NCBI RefSeq assembly: GCF_004368785.1
Contig: NZ_SODM01000001.1
Location: 1,116,001-1,180,000 of the forward strand
Direction of reading: 5' to 3'
Origin: Flavobacterium sp. 270
Lineage (GTDB): Bacteria > Bacteroidota > Bacteroidia > Flavobacteriales > Flavobacteriaceae
DNA: 64,000 bases
Positions within the stretch are counted from its first letter, which is position 1. Every line of letters starts with the position of its first letter. A program made the position numbers and the translations under genes. Positions 33,385-42,314 of this stretch are shown in pieces. The notes under the pieces were generated by a model. It ran no database searches and had not been told where the DNA came from. It saw nothing but the letters and a program-made list of their open reading frames with translations.

Positions 33385-34359
33385 CTAAATAACTTTAAAA
33401 GAAACAATACTATTATTATCCATAAAAAAAGTGATGTACTCGCCAATATTTTTATCGATAATGATATCAAATTCTAAGCCTCCTCTTTTTTCTTTTGAAT
33501 TTACAATTCTAACAGGCTGGTTCTTTTTGTTGAGATAAAAAAGGACATCTTTCTTCGAAATATTTTTAATTCTAAAGGTAACTTTATCGCCATTTTTAGC
33601 TTCAATTAAACCCGATTTTGGCTCTAAAACTTCAGCATCATTTTCGATTAATTTATTATAAACTAAAGGTCCGTCCAGAAAATCTTCTTTATCTAATCGA
33701 TCTCCAAGAAATTCTCCCGAATCTGGAAAATGTTTCGTAAAAAAATATTCCGGCGGCGTATCAAAATAAATGGGCGCAAATTCTTTGGTCATTCTGCCTT
33801 TACTGCTGTCGTAATATCCCTGTCCCCAGGTTACATCAACTAATCTCCATTTTCCATCAATATAAACCATATTCCAGGCGTGGTCTGATCGAGAAGTTGT
33901 TCTGCCAATATCGGCAAGTCTGGTTTTTGAATCTCCTCTTATAATTTGAGATTTCAAACCAACTAAAGTGGCTAAATGACTGTACAAAGCTGTAAATCCC
34001 TCGCATACTGCTTTTTGAGATTTGAATGCTTTATTGAGCATATTATCATTTAACTGCTTTATTTTTTGCTGTTTTTCCTGCTCTGTTCTATAACTGAATC
34101 CTTGAGATCTTTGTGGATTTAAAAATGCATTTAAATCATAATTTATATTAAAAGCCATCCAGCTGAAAATTGCTCTGGCTTTGTCCCGATCTGAAGAGAA
34201 ATCTTTCTGAATTCTTTCCGCCAAATCTTCTGTCGTATCAAAGCGTTTTGGATATTTTAAAACGATTTGATCGACTTTATTATAATTTTGCGAAAATGCA
34301 GGCGATAGAAAAATTACATTCAAAAGAAAGAATGTAAAAAGGATTTTTTTAATTGTCAT
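33385..34359 (-). CDS. Secreted transglutaminase-like domain protein
   Basis: 324 residues. A signal peptide ends at SPAFSQ. The transglutaminase-like core shows the triad Cys in KAVCEGFTALY, His in SDHAWNMVYIDG and Asp in LVDVTWGQGYYD. It probably works as a thiol protease or transferase in the periplasm or outside; the C-terminal 110 residues (PKSGLIEAKNGDKVTFRIKN) look like a beta-sandwich. It follows the FMN reductase gene by 3 nt, in the same direction. Confidence 0.85.
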   Translation of the reverse strand: MTIKKILFTFFLLNVIFLSPAFSQNYNKVDQIVLKYPKRFDTTEDLAERIQKDFSSDRDKARAIFSWMAFNINYDLNAFLNPQRSQGFSYRTEQEKQQKIKQLNDNMLNKAFKSQKAVCEGFTALYSHLATLVGLKSQIIRGDSKTRLADIGRTTSRSDHAWNMVYIDGKWRLVDVTWGQGYYDSSKGRMTKEFAPIYFDTPPEYFFTKHFPDSGEFLGDRLDKEDFLDGPLVYNKLIENDAEVLEPKSGLIEAKNGDKVTFRIKNISKKDVLFYLNKKNQPVRIVNSKEKRGGLEFDIIIDKNIGEYITFFMDNNSIVSFKVI

Positions 34360-34362
34360 TTA

Positions 34363-34887
34363 CTAAAAATTATAATTAATAAGATTTAGCAAATTGGTTC
34401 TCAATTCTTCATTAGAAATTTCACCTTTTTGTACATCAAAATTGGTATTGAAACTTGGCAGTGAAAAACTTGCTTTGATTTCTCCTCCATAACGCGAGAA
34501 AGCATTTCTAGCGATTTCTAAAACTGTAGCACCGCCTCTTGGTCCAGGTGATGTAGACAATAACAACATTGGTTTATGCTGAAAAACATCTTTTTCGATT
34601 CTTGAAGTCCAATCGAAAACATTTTTGAATGCTGCTGAGTAATTTCCGTTATTTTCTGCTAATGAAACTACTAGAATATCTGCTTGTGAAATCTTTTTAA
34701 GGAATTCTTGCGCTTTTGGTTCCTGCCCTACTTCTTTTTCCAGATCTACACTAAATAATGGCATTGCAAAATCGTTTAAATCTAAAACTTCGACTTCGCC
34801 ATTTTCAAATTGATTTGCAGCGTAAGCCGCTAATTGTTTATTGATTGAATGCTGGCTGTTACTTCCTCCAAAGGCAATAATTTTCAT
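34363..34887 (-). CDS. NADPH-dependent FMN reductase family flavoprotein
   Basis: 174 residues with the flavodoxin-like fold: FGGSNSQHSINKQLA at the phosphate-binding end, VSLAENNGNYSAAFKN (flavin loop) and STSPGPRGGATVLE. Members reduce FMN, quinones or azo compounds; substrate unknown. Upstream of the transglutaminase-like gene with a 3-nt gap, so one transcription unit. Confidence 0.85.
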   Translation of the reverse strand: MKIIAFGGSNSQHSINKQLAAYAANQFENGEVEVLDLNDFAMPLFSVDLEKEVGQEPKAQEFLKKISQADILVVSLAENNGNYSAAFKNVFDWTSRIEKDVFQHKPMLLLSTSPGPRGGATVLEIARNAFSRYGGEIKASFSLPSFNTNFDVQKGEISNEELRTNLLNLINYNF

Positions 34888-34916
34888 AATGTGGTATTTT
34901 TTACAATATTAAAACT

Positions 34917-35045
34917 TATAAGTGATATAAGTAAATATAAGATCTTAATTAAATTTATATTTAAAGTTAAAATATTACTTTATTATTCTGTAAACAAACA
35001 CAGTACCAAAATTATCAAAACTTAAATTTATTTATATCACTTATA
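34917..35045. repeat. TATAAGTGATATAA inverted repeat element
   Basis: 20-nt arms (34917-34936 and 35026-35045) differ at one or two positions and carry TATAAGTGATATAA / TTATATCACTTATA. The enclosed part includes GATCTTAATT, also seen in the similar element at 53062-53144. It lies between two minus-strand genes and may act as a processing or termination site, or be a mobile repeat. Confidence 0.65.
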
Positions 35046-35060
35046 TGGTTTCAAAAAAAA

Positions 35061-35978
35061 TCATTCTTCTTTAACTTCAAAGATTTCTTTTTTTATTTCG
35101 ACTGAATAATCGTTTGGCGAAATTTTTCCTCCATAAGACTGTGCATAAACTTTAGTAAATTCGGCTCCGAAATATAATATGATTGCAGAATAATACACCC
35201 AAACCAAAATTATAATAACCGAACCAGCAGCGCCGTAAACAGAAGCAATTGTAGAATTACCTAAATATAATCCGATTGCAAATTTACCTATCATAAATAA
35301 TACGGCGGTGCAAGATGCACCTATAAATGCATCTTTCCATTTTATAATACCATCTGGCAGTGTTCTGAATATAATGGCAAAAAGTAGAGTGATACTAGCA
35401 AATACAATAACGATGTTAACGACATAGAAAAAATATACCGTGCTTTCTGGAAAATACAATTTTAGTCTGGCATTTAAAACGTCTAATGTCGCGTTTAGCA
35501 TTAAACTGACTAACAATAAAAATCCAACAGAAACAATCATAGAAAACGACATTAATCTGTTTTGAATAAATTTCTTTAGACCTTTATTAGGTTTTGCGCG
35601 AAGTCCCCAAATGAAGTTTATGGAACTTTGTATTTCTGCGAAAACTCCCGAAGCTCCTATTAAAAGCATTACAACTCCAAAAACAGTCACAAAAACATTA
35701 CTGTCTGAAAGTCTGACATTTTTTATAGCTTCTTGTATTTGTACAGCAGCTCCATCGCCGACTAAGCGGTTTATCTGTCCGTATAATTCGCCTGTTACTG
35801 CTTCTTCTCCAAAAAAGAAACCGCAGATTGTAATGATGATAATTAATAAAGGAGGAAGCGCAAATATGGTATAATAAGATAATGCGGCGCTTAGTTTTAT
35901 GGCATTGTCATCATTAAATTCCAGAAAGGTATTTTTTAGTAAATGCCAGGATTTTGAAAATATATTTTGCTTTTTCAC
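35061..35978 (-). CDS. YihY/BrkB family inner-membrane protein
   Basis: About 305 residues with six predicted membrane helices; the family motif ALSYYTIFALPPLLI at helix 1, GGLRAKPNKG-like WGLRAKPNKGLKKF and the last helices with VYGAAGSVIIILVWVYYSAIILYFGAEF are clear. It was once misnamed tRNA-processing RNase BN. Function is unknown. No ATG lies near the family start: a TTG opens the frame at 36005 and a GTG at 35978 (then KKQNIFSK) is used here, so the exact start is uncertain. Confidence 0.85.
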   Translation of the reverse strand: MKKQNIFSKSWHLLKNTFLEFNDDNAIKLSAALSYYTIFALPPLLIIIITICGFFFGEEAVTGELYGQINRLVGDGAAVQIQEAIKNVRLSDSNVFVTVFGVVMLLIGASGVFAEIQSSINFIWGLRAKPNKGLKKFIQNRLMSFSMIVSVGFLLLVSLMLNATLDVLNARLKLYFPESTVYFFYVVNIVIVFASITLLFAIIFRTLPDGIIKWKDAFIGASCTAVLFMIGKFAIGLYLGNSTIASVYGAAGSVIIILVWVYYSAIILYFGAEFTKVYAQSYGGKISPNDYSVEIKKEIFEVKEE

Positions 35979-36080
35979 AGATCGTAATTTTTGAGATACT
36001 CTCAAATTTACTAAATATTGAAATATTGCGTATTTCGATATTTTTTGAAAAATTTATTTTATTTCCATGTGATTTTTTTT

Positions 36081-36110
36081 TGTCTCTCGCAGATTTGGCA
36101 GATAATGCAA
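36081..36110. repeat. CTCGCAGATTTGGCAGAT repeat copy
   Basis: Single-sided copy of the repeat that forms a hairpin at 58821-58887 (shared start TCTCTCGCAGATTT followed by GCAGAT). No partner arm is found here. It lies in the 331-nt gap between YihY and YchF genes. Confidence 0.4.
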
Positions 36111-36127
36111 ATTTATTTATCTCAGTT

Positions 36128-36220
36128 TTGTCCTCCTGAGCGTAGTCGAAGGACACGCAAGTAGCTCTACAAAGTTAATCGACAATCTTTGCGGGGCTTC
36201 GACTACGCTCAGCCTGACAA
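36128..36220. repeat. TTGTC...TGACAA palindrome
   Basis: Arms of 24 nt (36128-36151 and 36197-36220) with three mismatches near the ends; the common core is CTGAGCGTAGTCGAAG and its complement. Same family as 16953, 50067 and 62345. GC content is clearly higher than the surroundings. Confidence 0.8.
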
Positions 36221-36246
36221 GTAAATACTACATTTTTAAACACAAA

Positions 36247-36274
36247 AAAACCGCTGAATTTCTCCAGCGGTTTT
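36247..36274. terminator. ychF terminator hairpin
   Basis: AAAACCGCTG (36247-36256) pairs with CAGCGGTTTT (36265-36274), 8-nt loop. It lies downstream of ychF on the minus strand, where the A run reads as T. Confidence 0.82.
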
Positions 36275-36309
36275 CTCTATATTCTTTATTCTATCTTCTT
36301 TAGAAAAAA

Positions 36310-37404
36310 CTACACATTAAAACGGAAATGCATTACATCACCATCCTTAACAATATATTCTTTTCCTTCTACTTTGAATTTCCCTGCTTCTTTTGCTTTT
36401 GCTTCAGAACCGTATTGTACGTAATCTTCGTATGAGATTACTTCTGCACGGATAAATCCTTTTTCAAAATCAGTGTGGATAACTCCAGCTGCTTGTGGCG
36501 CAGTCGAACCGATATTGATTGTCCAGGCACGAACTTCTTTTACACCTGCTGTAAAATAAGTTTGTTGTTTTAATAATTTGTAAGCAGCACGAATTAAAAC
36601 TGATGCTCCCGGTTCTTGTAATCCCATGTCTTCAAGGAAAACCTGACGCTCTTCGTAGCTTTCTAATTCTGTAATATCTGCTTCTGCTCCTACAGAAAGA
36701 ATAATAACTTCTGCATCTTCGTCTTTTACTAATTCACGAACCTGATCTACATATTTATTTCCGTTTACAGCAGCACTTTCGTCAACATTACAAACGTATA
36801 AAACTGGCTTTGCAGTAATTAATTGGAAAGATTCCATTAAAACTTCTTCGTCATTTCCTTGAGGAACAATTGTACGAGCTGATTTTGCCTGTAATAAAGC
36901 TTCTCTGATTCTGTCTAAAAGTGCTTTTTCTGTCTGCGCTTCTTTATTTCCTGTTTTAGCAGCACGATTTACTTTTTCTAAACGTTTTTCAACAGTTTCT
37001 AAATCTTTTAGCTGTAATTCGATATCAATAGTTTCTTTGTCACGAATTGGGTTTACATTTCCGTCAACGTGTACAATATTATCATTGTCAAAACAACGTA
37101 AAACGTGAATAATAGCATTACACTCTCTAATGTTTCCTAAAAACTGGTTTCCAAGACCTTCACCTTTACTTGCACCTTTTACCAAACCTGCAATATCTAC
37201 GATATCTACAGTTGCCATTTGTACGCGCTCTGGTTTAACCAATTCTTCCAATTTGTTGATTCTTGGATCCGGAACGTTTACAACACCAATATTAGGTTCG
37301 ATTGTACAAAACGGAAAGTTTGCACTTTGCGCTTTTGCATTAGATAAACAATTAAATAATGTTGATTTTCCAACATTTGGTAATCCTACAATTCCTGCTT
37401 TCAT
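36310..37404 (-). CDS. ychF: Redox-regulated ATPase YchF (Obg family)
   Basis: 364 residues. GLPNVGKSTLFN (P loop), DIVDIAGLVKGASKGEGLGN (G3 region) and NVDE in place of the usual NKxD of GTPases, which is the YchF hallmark and explains ATP preference. The C-terminal TGS domain ends in KDGDVMHFRFNV. Binds ribosomes and affects oxidative-stress response in other bacteria. A short open frame lies just upstream on the same strand (37418-37528). Confidence 0.95.
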   Translation of the reverse strand: MKAGIVGLPNVGKSTLFNCLSNAKAQSANFPFCTIEPNIGVVNVPDPRINKLEELVKPERVQMATVDIVDIAGLVKGASKGEGLGNQFLGNIRECNAIIHVLRCFDNDNIVHVDGNVNPIRDKETIDIELQLKDLETVEKRLEKVNRAAKTGNKEAQTEKALLDRIREALLQAKSARTIVPQGNDEEVLMESFQLITAKPVLYVCNVDESAAVNGNKYVDQVRELVKDEDAEVIILSVGAEADITELESYEERQVFLEDMGLQEPGASVLIRAAYKLLKQQTYFTAGVKEVRAWTINIGSTAPQAAGVIHTDFEKGFIRAEVISYEDYVQYGSEAKAKEAGKFKVEGKEYIVKDGDVMHFRFNV

Positions 37405-37417
37405 CTGTTGTTTCTGT

Positions 37418-37528
37418 TTACTTTTTATGTAAGCCTAGATTTCTCAGGGCTTTTTCATCAAAATAATTCATTATCTGAATCAATTTTAATGGTTTATGAT
37501 TTACGTATTGATTTTGTGTTTCTACCAA
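37418..37528 (-). CDS. Candidate leader peptide of ychF, 36 residues
   Basis: From a TTG at 37528 the frame reads VETQNQYVNHKPLKLIQIMN and so on, ending LRNLGLHKK at a TAA 13 nt before the ychF ATG. The amino-acid make-up is protein-like and a TATATTTG -7 box sits about 29 nt upstream. There is no ATG start and the frame is open further back, so an ancestral remnant is also possible. The rest of the 313-nt gap up to the TonB receptor (37558-37717) holds an AT-rich region with promoter-like sequence only. Confidence 0.3.
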   Translation of the reverse strand: MVETQNQYVNHKPLKLIQIMNYFDEKALRNLGLHKK

Positions 37529-37556
37529 AATGATATTTTTTGGCTTTAAAATTTTG

Positions 37557-37564
37557 CAAATATA
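37557..37564 (-). promoter_or_regulatory. -7 box (TATATTTG) for ychF
   Basis: On the minus strand TATATTTG matches TAnnTTTG, about 150 nt upstream of the ychF ATG, leaving a leader long enough for a short peptide or a structured RNA. Confidence 0.4.
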
Positions 37565-37717
37565 AGATTTAATAGCTCGCAAGTGAAGTAAAAATGACGA
37601 TTAATGCTTTTTAGAGTATTTTCTTAAAAATAATTAAACTTATTATTAAGTTTTTGTTAAAAAATATTACTTTTATCATTGATCAAACAAATAATTAAAC
37701 CAAAACTCGATTAAACC

Positions 37718-40384
37718 ATGAAAAAAATTGCATTATTTTTATTACTACTCAACACAGCATTTCTCTTTGCGCAAAAAGAGATTACTGGTGTTGTAAAAGA
37801 CAAATCCGGCGCACCGCTTCCCGGTGTAAATATTCTCGAAAAAGGAACTTCAAACGGTGTTTCTACCGATTTTGAAGGAGGTTATATGATTAAAGTGAAA
37901 GAAGGTGCAACATTAATTTTTAGCTATGTTGGATACGGAACGATCGAAAGAGCCGCTTCGAGCAGTAAAATTGATGTTGCTTTAGACGAAAGCGACGGAC
38001 AGGTTTTGAATGATGTTGTAGTTGTTGGTTCCAGAAACGCAAAAAGAACGGTTGTAAATTCTGCTGTTCCTATTGATATTATTAATGTGAAAGATGTTAC
38101 AACACAAAGTGGAAAATTAGAAATAAACGAATTACTGCAATATGTTGCTCCGTCTTTTAATGCCAATAAACAATCGGGTTCTGATGGTGCCGATCACGTT
38201 GATCCGGCTTCTTTAAGAGGTATGGGACCAGATCAGACTTTGGTTTTGATTAACGGAAAAAGAAGACATCAATCTTCATTAATTAATTTATTTGGTACTC
38301 GCGGACGCGGAAATACAGGAACGGATTTAAATGCAATTCCGGCTTCGTCTATTAAAAGAATTGAGATTCTTAGAGATGGTGCTTCGGCGCAATATGGTTC
38401 TGATGCGATCGCAGGTGTAATAAATATTGTGACTAATGACAGTGTTGACGAATTAACCGGATCTATTACTTATGGTGTTTTTAATACAAATGCCAAAGGT
38501 GATTTCTTGCCTGGAACGCCAAACACAGATGGTTTTAGACTGGATCAGCACGGAAATGGAAATTCGTACGGAAAAGATCAGTCTTTTGATGGTGGCTCTG
38601 TAAAAATCGGTGCGAATTACGGAACAAAGATTGGAACAAATGGTGGTTTTGTTAATATTACAGGAGAATTTTTGAATAAAAATAAAACGCTTAGACCAAG
38701 TTATGATTTTAGAAAAGGTTTTGGTGATGCAGAAATTCAGGGTGTAAATTTATTTGCTAATCTTGCAATTCCAATTGCTGAAAAAACAGAATTTTATGCT
38801 TTTGGCGGTAGTAATTTTAGAGATACAGATGCTTATGCTTTTACCAGAAACGATGGCGAAAGAGTTGTAGAATCTGTTTATCCGGGCGGTTACACACCAA
38901 GAATTACTTCAAAAATTAATGATAATTCTATCGCTGCAGGAATTAGAACTGAAACTTCTGGCGGATGGAAATTGGATTTGAGTAATACTTTTGGAAAAAA
39001 TAAATTTCAATACGATATTAAAGGAACTATAAATGCTTCTCTTGAAGACAAATCTCCACTAGAATTTGATGCTGGAGGACATAGTTTATTGCAAAACACG
39101 ACTAATTTTGATGTTTCTAAAAATTATGATACTGTTTTAAAAGGTTTCAATCTTGCTTTTGGAGCAGAATTTAGATTAGAAAAATTCCAAATTTTTGCTG
39201 GAGAAGAAGGCTCTTACACTACTTACGATACAAACGGAAAACCAATCACGGATCCCACAACGCAAAGTGCACCTACAATTCCTAATCCTGATTATGATCC
39301 TACAGATCCTGATTCTTCGCCAACAATTGCAAGACCAGGAAGTTCTCAAGGTTTTCCGGGATACAGCCCTGCAAATAAAGTAAATGAAAACCGTACGAAC
39401 TTCTCTCTTTATACAGATGCTGAGTTGGATATTACAGACGCCTTGATGGTGAGCGGTGCAGTTCGTTTTGAAAATTACAGTGATTTTGGAAGTACCGTAA
39501 ACGGAAAATTAGCTTCTAGACTTAAACTTTCTGATCATATTAATTTAAGAGGTTCTGTAAGTACAGGTTTCCGTGCGCCTTCTTTGGCTCAGGTTTACTA
39601 TAATTTACGTTTTACCAACTTTAACGCCAGCGGTGCGACAGAAGTTTTATTGGCTCCAAATGACAGTCCGGTTACGAGAGCGTTTGGAATTCAGAAATTA
39701 AACGAAGAAAAAGCAGTAAATGCTTCTCTTGGATTAACAGCAACTTTTGGAGATTTTACAGCAACTGTAGATGGTTATTATATTAAAGTAAAAGATCGTA
39801 TTGTTCTTACCGGATATTTTGATGCAAGCGCTTTAAATCTTGGTGTTTCTGAAGCGCAGTTTTTTGCAAACGGAGTTGATACAAGTACTCACGGTTTGGA
39901 TTTGGTTTTTTCTTGGAAGAAAACTTTTGATTTCGGACAGTTCGGAGCCACTTTGGTTGGTAACATTAACGATATGAAAATTGATAATGTAAAAAATGGA
40001 AATCTAGATGCTGATACTTTCTTCGGAAAACGTGAAAAAGCATTTTTATTAGCTTCTGCTCCTGACAGCAAATTTGGTTTAAACTTAAACTATTCTAAAA
40101 ATAAATTTGATGCAGGTTTGGCTTTCACACGTTTCAGCAAAGTAGTTTTGGTAGATTATGCAGACGAAGACGATGTTTACAATCCTAGATTGGTTACAGA
40201 TTTAACGATTGGTTACAAACTAACAAAAAATCTAAAATTAAGCGTTGGAAGCAACAACTTATTCAATGTATATCCTTCTAAACAAGATGAACAAGGAAAT
40301 ACCGAAGCTGGTGGATATTGGGATGCTGTACAAATGGGTTTCAGCGGAGCGTATTACTATGCAAGACTTGGATTTAATTTCTAA
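37718..40384 (+). CDS. TonB-dependent receptor
   Basis: 888 residues. Signal peptide to FLFAQ, then a carboxypeptidase-regulatory-like beta domain (GVVKDKSGAPLPGVNIL, about 22-95), a plug (SLRGMGPDQTLVLINGKRRH, IEILRDGASAQYGSDAIAGVINIV) and a 22-strand barrel ending in the aromatic ARLGFNF. No SusD-like partner, sigma/anti-sigma pair or substrate enzymes flank it, so the ligand (siderophore, metal or glycan) is not known. A near-consensus -7 sequence TACTTTTA lies at 37668-37675. Confidence 0.93.
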   Translation: MKKIALFLLLLNTAFLFAQKEITGVVKDKSGAPLPGVNILEKGTSNGVSTDFEGGYMIKVKEGATLIFSYVGYGTIERAASSSKIDVALDESDGQVLNDVVVVGSRNAKRTVVNSAVPIDIINVKDVTTQSGKLEINELLQYVAPSFNANKQSGSDGADHVDPASLRGMGPDQTLVLINGKRRHQSSLINLFGTRGRGNTGTDLNAIPASSIKRIEILRDGASAQYGSDAIAGVINIVTNDSVDELTGSITYGVFNTNAKGDFLPGTPNTDGFRLDQHGNGNSYGKDQSFDGGSVKIGANYGTKIGTNGGFVNITGEFLNKNKTLRPSYDFRKGFGDAEIQGVNLFANLAIPIAEKTEFYAFGGSNFRDTDAYAFTRNDGERVVESVYPGGYTPRITSKINDNSIAAGIRTETSGGWKLDLSNTFGKNKFQYDIKGTINASLEDKSPLEFDAGGHSLLQNTTNFDVSKNYDTVLKGFNLAFGAEFRLEKFQIFAGEEGSYTTYDTNGKPITDPTTQSAPTIPNPDYDPTDPDSSPTIARPGSSQGFPGYSPANKVNENRTNFSLYTDAELDITDALMVSGAVRFENYSDFGSTVNGKLASRLKLSDHINLRGSVSTGFRAPSLAQVYYNLRFTNFNASGATEVLLAPNDSPVTRAFGIQKLNEEKAVNASLGLTATFGDFTATVDGYYIKVKDRIVLTGYFDASALNLGVSEAQFFANGVDTSTHGLDLVFSWKKTFDFGQFGATLVGNINDMKIDNVKNGNLDADTFFGKREKAFLLASAPDSKFGLNLNYSKNKFDAGLAFTRFSKVVLVDYADEDDVYNPRLVTDLTIGYKLTKNLKLSVGSNNLFNVYPSKQDEQGNTEAGGYWDAVQMGFSGAYYYARLGFNF

Positions 40385-40409
40385 TAGTTAAAGATAATTT
40401 TAAATAAGA

Positions 40410-40440
40410 AACCCGACAGATTTCAAAAATCTGTCGGGTT
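40410..40440. terminator. Terminator between TonB receptor and convergent gene
   Basis: AACCCGACAGATTT (40410-40423) and AAATCTGTCGGGTT (40427-40440) form a 14-bp stem with a 3-nt loop. It serves both convergent genes. Confidence 0.88.
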
Positions 40441-40461
40441 CAATTTTGCATTTTTTCAAAC

Positions 40462-41628
40462 TTACATCTTAAAATCCAAAGCGCTTATAAGTCCTTTTTC
40501 TTCTTCTGTGGCTGTAAATCCTGATATGTCCCAGTAATTGGTTAAAATCTTATTCTTTTTATTAAACAGAGATTTCTCTTTAAAAACATCACTTTCATTA
40601 TAAGTGAAATTTTGTTTGTTGAAGTTTGTAGTAATAAAATTGTTTCGAACCTGAATATTTTTGACCTGATCTTTTAAAATAAGATTATAGCCGATTTCTT
40701 CATTAGAACTCAATAAATAATAATCTGTGCCATCAAACCTGTAATTTACTTTTACCACAGATTTAGTAATATTCTTAGCGCCAATTTTTGTGATATCTTC
40801 CATCGCTGCAGCCGTTCCCGGTGTAATAACAATAGAAAATTCCATTATTAATTTCTTAATCGGATCGTAAATAATTTCAAACGTATCTACCGCTTCCTTA
40901 GAAGTATTCAATGGTGTTATAGACATTACATAATAATCCTTATTTGTAGAATGCCCTTTTATACCATATTCATATTCTTTCTTTGCTTTTGAATTTAAAA
41001 CAGGATCAAAATAATTTAAATTATAATAGTTTTCCATTATATTATTCAAATTATAACCTTGTAAATCAGAACTTACATCGGTTTCAAGCAAACCGTAAGA
41101 TCTGTTTTGTTCAACCAATAAAGTAGTTGTCGCTTTCTTTTGGTTTATCGCAAACTGAAAATTTACAAGACCGTCATTATAATAGGAATATTTGTTGTCG
41201 AGCATAAAAAACTCTCTAACATAAACTTTTAAACGGCTGGAAACCGCTAATTTTTTTATGGAATTGGAGACAATTTTCTGAAGTATTTTTTCTGGCGATT
41301 CTTTAGACAAAACAACTTCATCCAGCTTATTATCGTTGCTTTTTAGATAAACAACAAATTTTTGATCTCCGTTTAAAGATGTCCAACGTACATTGACAGT
41401 TTCGTAATCCGTTTGAGAAACCTGAACATTTGAGCCTCCGGTAAGCATAAAAGTTACTTTTCCCTCTGGATTACTCAATAAAATTTGTTTGGTTTTCATT
41501 ATTACCACAGTTGCATTTTCTATGGGCAATTGGGTCTCAATGTCTTTTACAACAATAGAATATTCTGTGTTTTGAGCAATAATACCCACACTAACGAATA
41601 AAAAAAATAAAAGTATCAGTCTCCTCAT
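40462..41628 (-). CDS. Secreted protein with carboxypeptidase-regulatory-like domain
   Basis: 388 residues. Signal peptide to VGIIAQ; residues about 22-100 form a CarboxypepD-regulatory-like beta-sandwich (VVKDIETQLPIENATVVI, PEGKVTF), then an unfamiliar domain of about 280 residues rich in aromatic strands. Similar proteins accompany TonB receptors in Bacteroidetes; here it is convergent with one but separated by a terminator. Function unknown. Confidence 0.72.
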   Translation of the reverse strand: MRRLILLFFLFVSVGIIAQNTEYSIVVKDIETQLPIENATVVIMKTKQILLSNPEGKVTFMLTGGSNVQVSQTDYETVNVRWTSLNGDQKFVVYLKSNDNKLDEVVLSKESPEKILQKIVSNSIKKLAVSSRLKVYVREFFMLDNKYSYYNDGLVNFQFAINQKKATTTLLVEQNRSYGLLETDVSSDLQGYNLNNIMENYYNLNYFDPVLNSKAKKEYEYGIKGHSTNKDYYVMSITPLNTSKEAVDTFEIIYDPIKKLIMEFSIVITPGTAAAMEDITKIGAKNITKSVVKVNYRFDGTDYYLLSSNEEIGYNLILKDQVKNIQVRNNFITTNFNKQNFTYNESDVFKEKSLFNKKNKILTNYWDISGFTATEEEKGLISALDFKM

Positions 41629-41742
41629 AGGCTGTTTTTAAAATTATTTAAACAAGTGTTAAAAAATTATTACCAAATTAAGTGAATTAAATCATTAAAT
41701 GCCAATACAATACCAAAATAAAATAAGAAATTAGCGAATAAA

Positions 41743-41773
41743 AAAAATCTCAAGCGCATTACTTGAGATTTTT
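41743..41773. terminator. Terminator of the ferredoxin gene
   Basis: AAAAATCTCAAG (41743-41754) pairs with CTTGAGATTTTT (41762-41773), loop of 7 nt, downstream of the ferredoxin gene on the minus strand. Confidence 0.85.
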
Positions 41774-41796
41774 CTTATTTTTTAGAATAAATAAAT

Positions 41797-42147
41797 TTAT
41801 TCGTTATGTAAAAACGCCTGACGCGCTAACAAAGTTTCTTCGTCTTCTACGTGATTATCATCTGGCACACAACAGTCAACTGGACATACAGCAGCACATT
41901 GAGGTTCATCATGAAAACCTTTACACTCTGTACATTTCCCCGGAACGATATAATATACTTCATCAGAAATTGGGTTTTGAGCATCATCTGCATCAACCTC
42001 AGTTCCGTCAGGTAAAATTATTTTTCCAGAAAGAGCAGTTCCATCTTTATATCTCCAGTCATCAGCACCTTCGTAAATTGCTGTATTCGGGCACTCTGGT
42101 TCACAAGCCCCGCAGTTAATACATTCGTCAGTTATAATTATAGCCAT
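41797..42147 (-). CDS. Dicluster 4Fe-4S ferredoxin
   Basis: 116 residues. First cluster motif [12 protein letters not shown] (residues 10-21), second [18 protein letters not shown] (about 73-91), with an insertion of about 50 residues between. This is a 2[4Fe-4S] electron carrier of the YfhL type. It is divergent from the acyl-CoA reductase; in Flavobacteriia these genes and serC/serA are usually neighbours, from memory. Confidence 0.93.
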   Translation of the reverse strand: MAIIITDECINCGACEPECPNTAIYEGADDWRYKDGTALSGKIILPDGTEVDADDAQNPISDEVYYIVPGKCTECKGFHDEPQCAAVCPVDCCVPDDNHVEDEETLLARQAFLHNE

Positions 42148-42268
42148 GTGATATTATTTTTTACCTTTTGCCGAAGCTCAAAGTCATTTTTAAATATTCT
42201 TTTTTTTATTTTTTTCCTGATAAATAAAGCTTCTTTAATAAAGCTGAGTGCTTACCATTAAAAAAACT

Positions 42269-42276
42269 TATTTTTG
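42269..42276 (+). promoter_or_regulatory. -7 box (TATTTTTG) of the acyl-CoA reductase gene
   Basis: TATTTTTG matches TAnnTTTG and ends 38 nt before the ATG at 42315. No TTG is at the right distance upstream. Confidence 0.4.
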
Positions 42277-42314
42277 TGCAAAATTACAATCAAAACAATT
42301 CATAAGCAAACATT

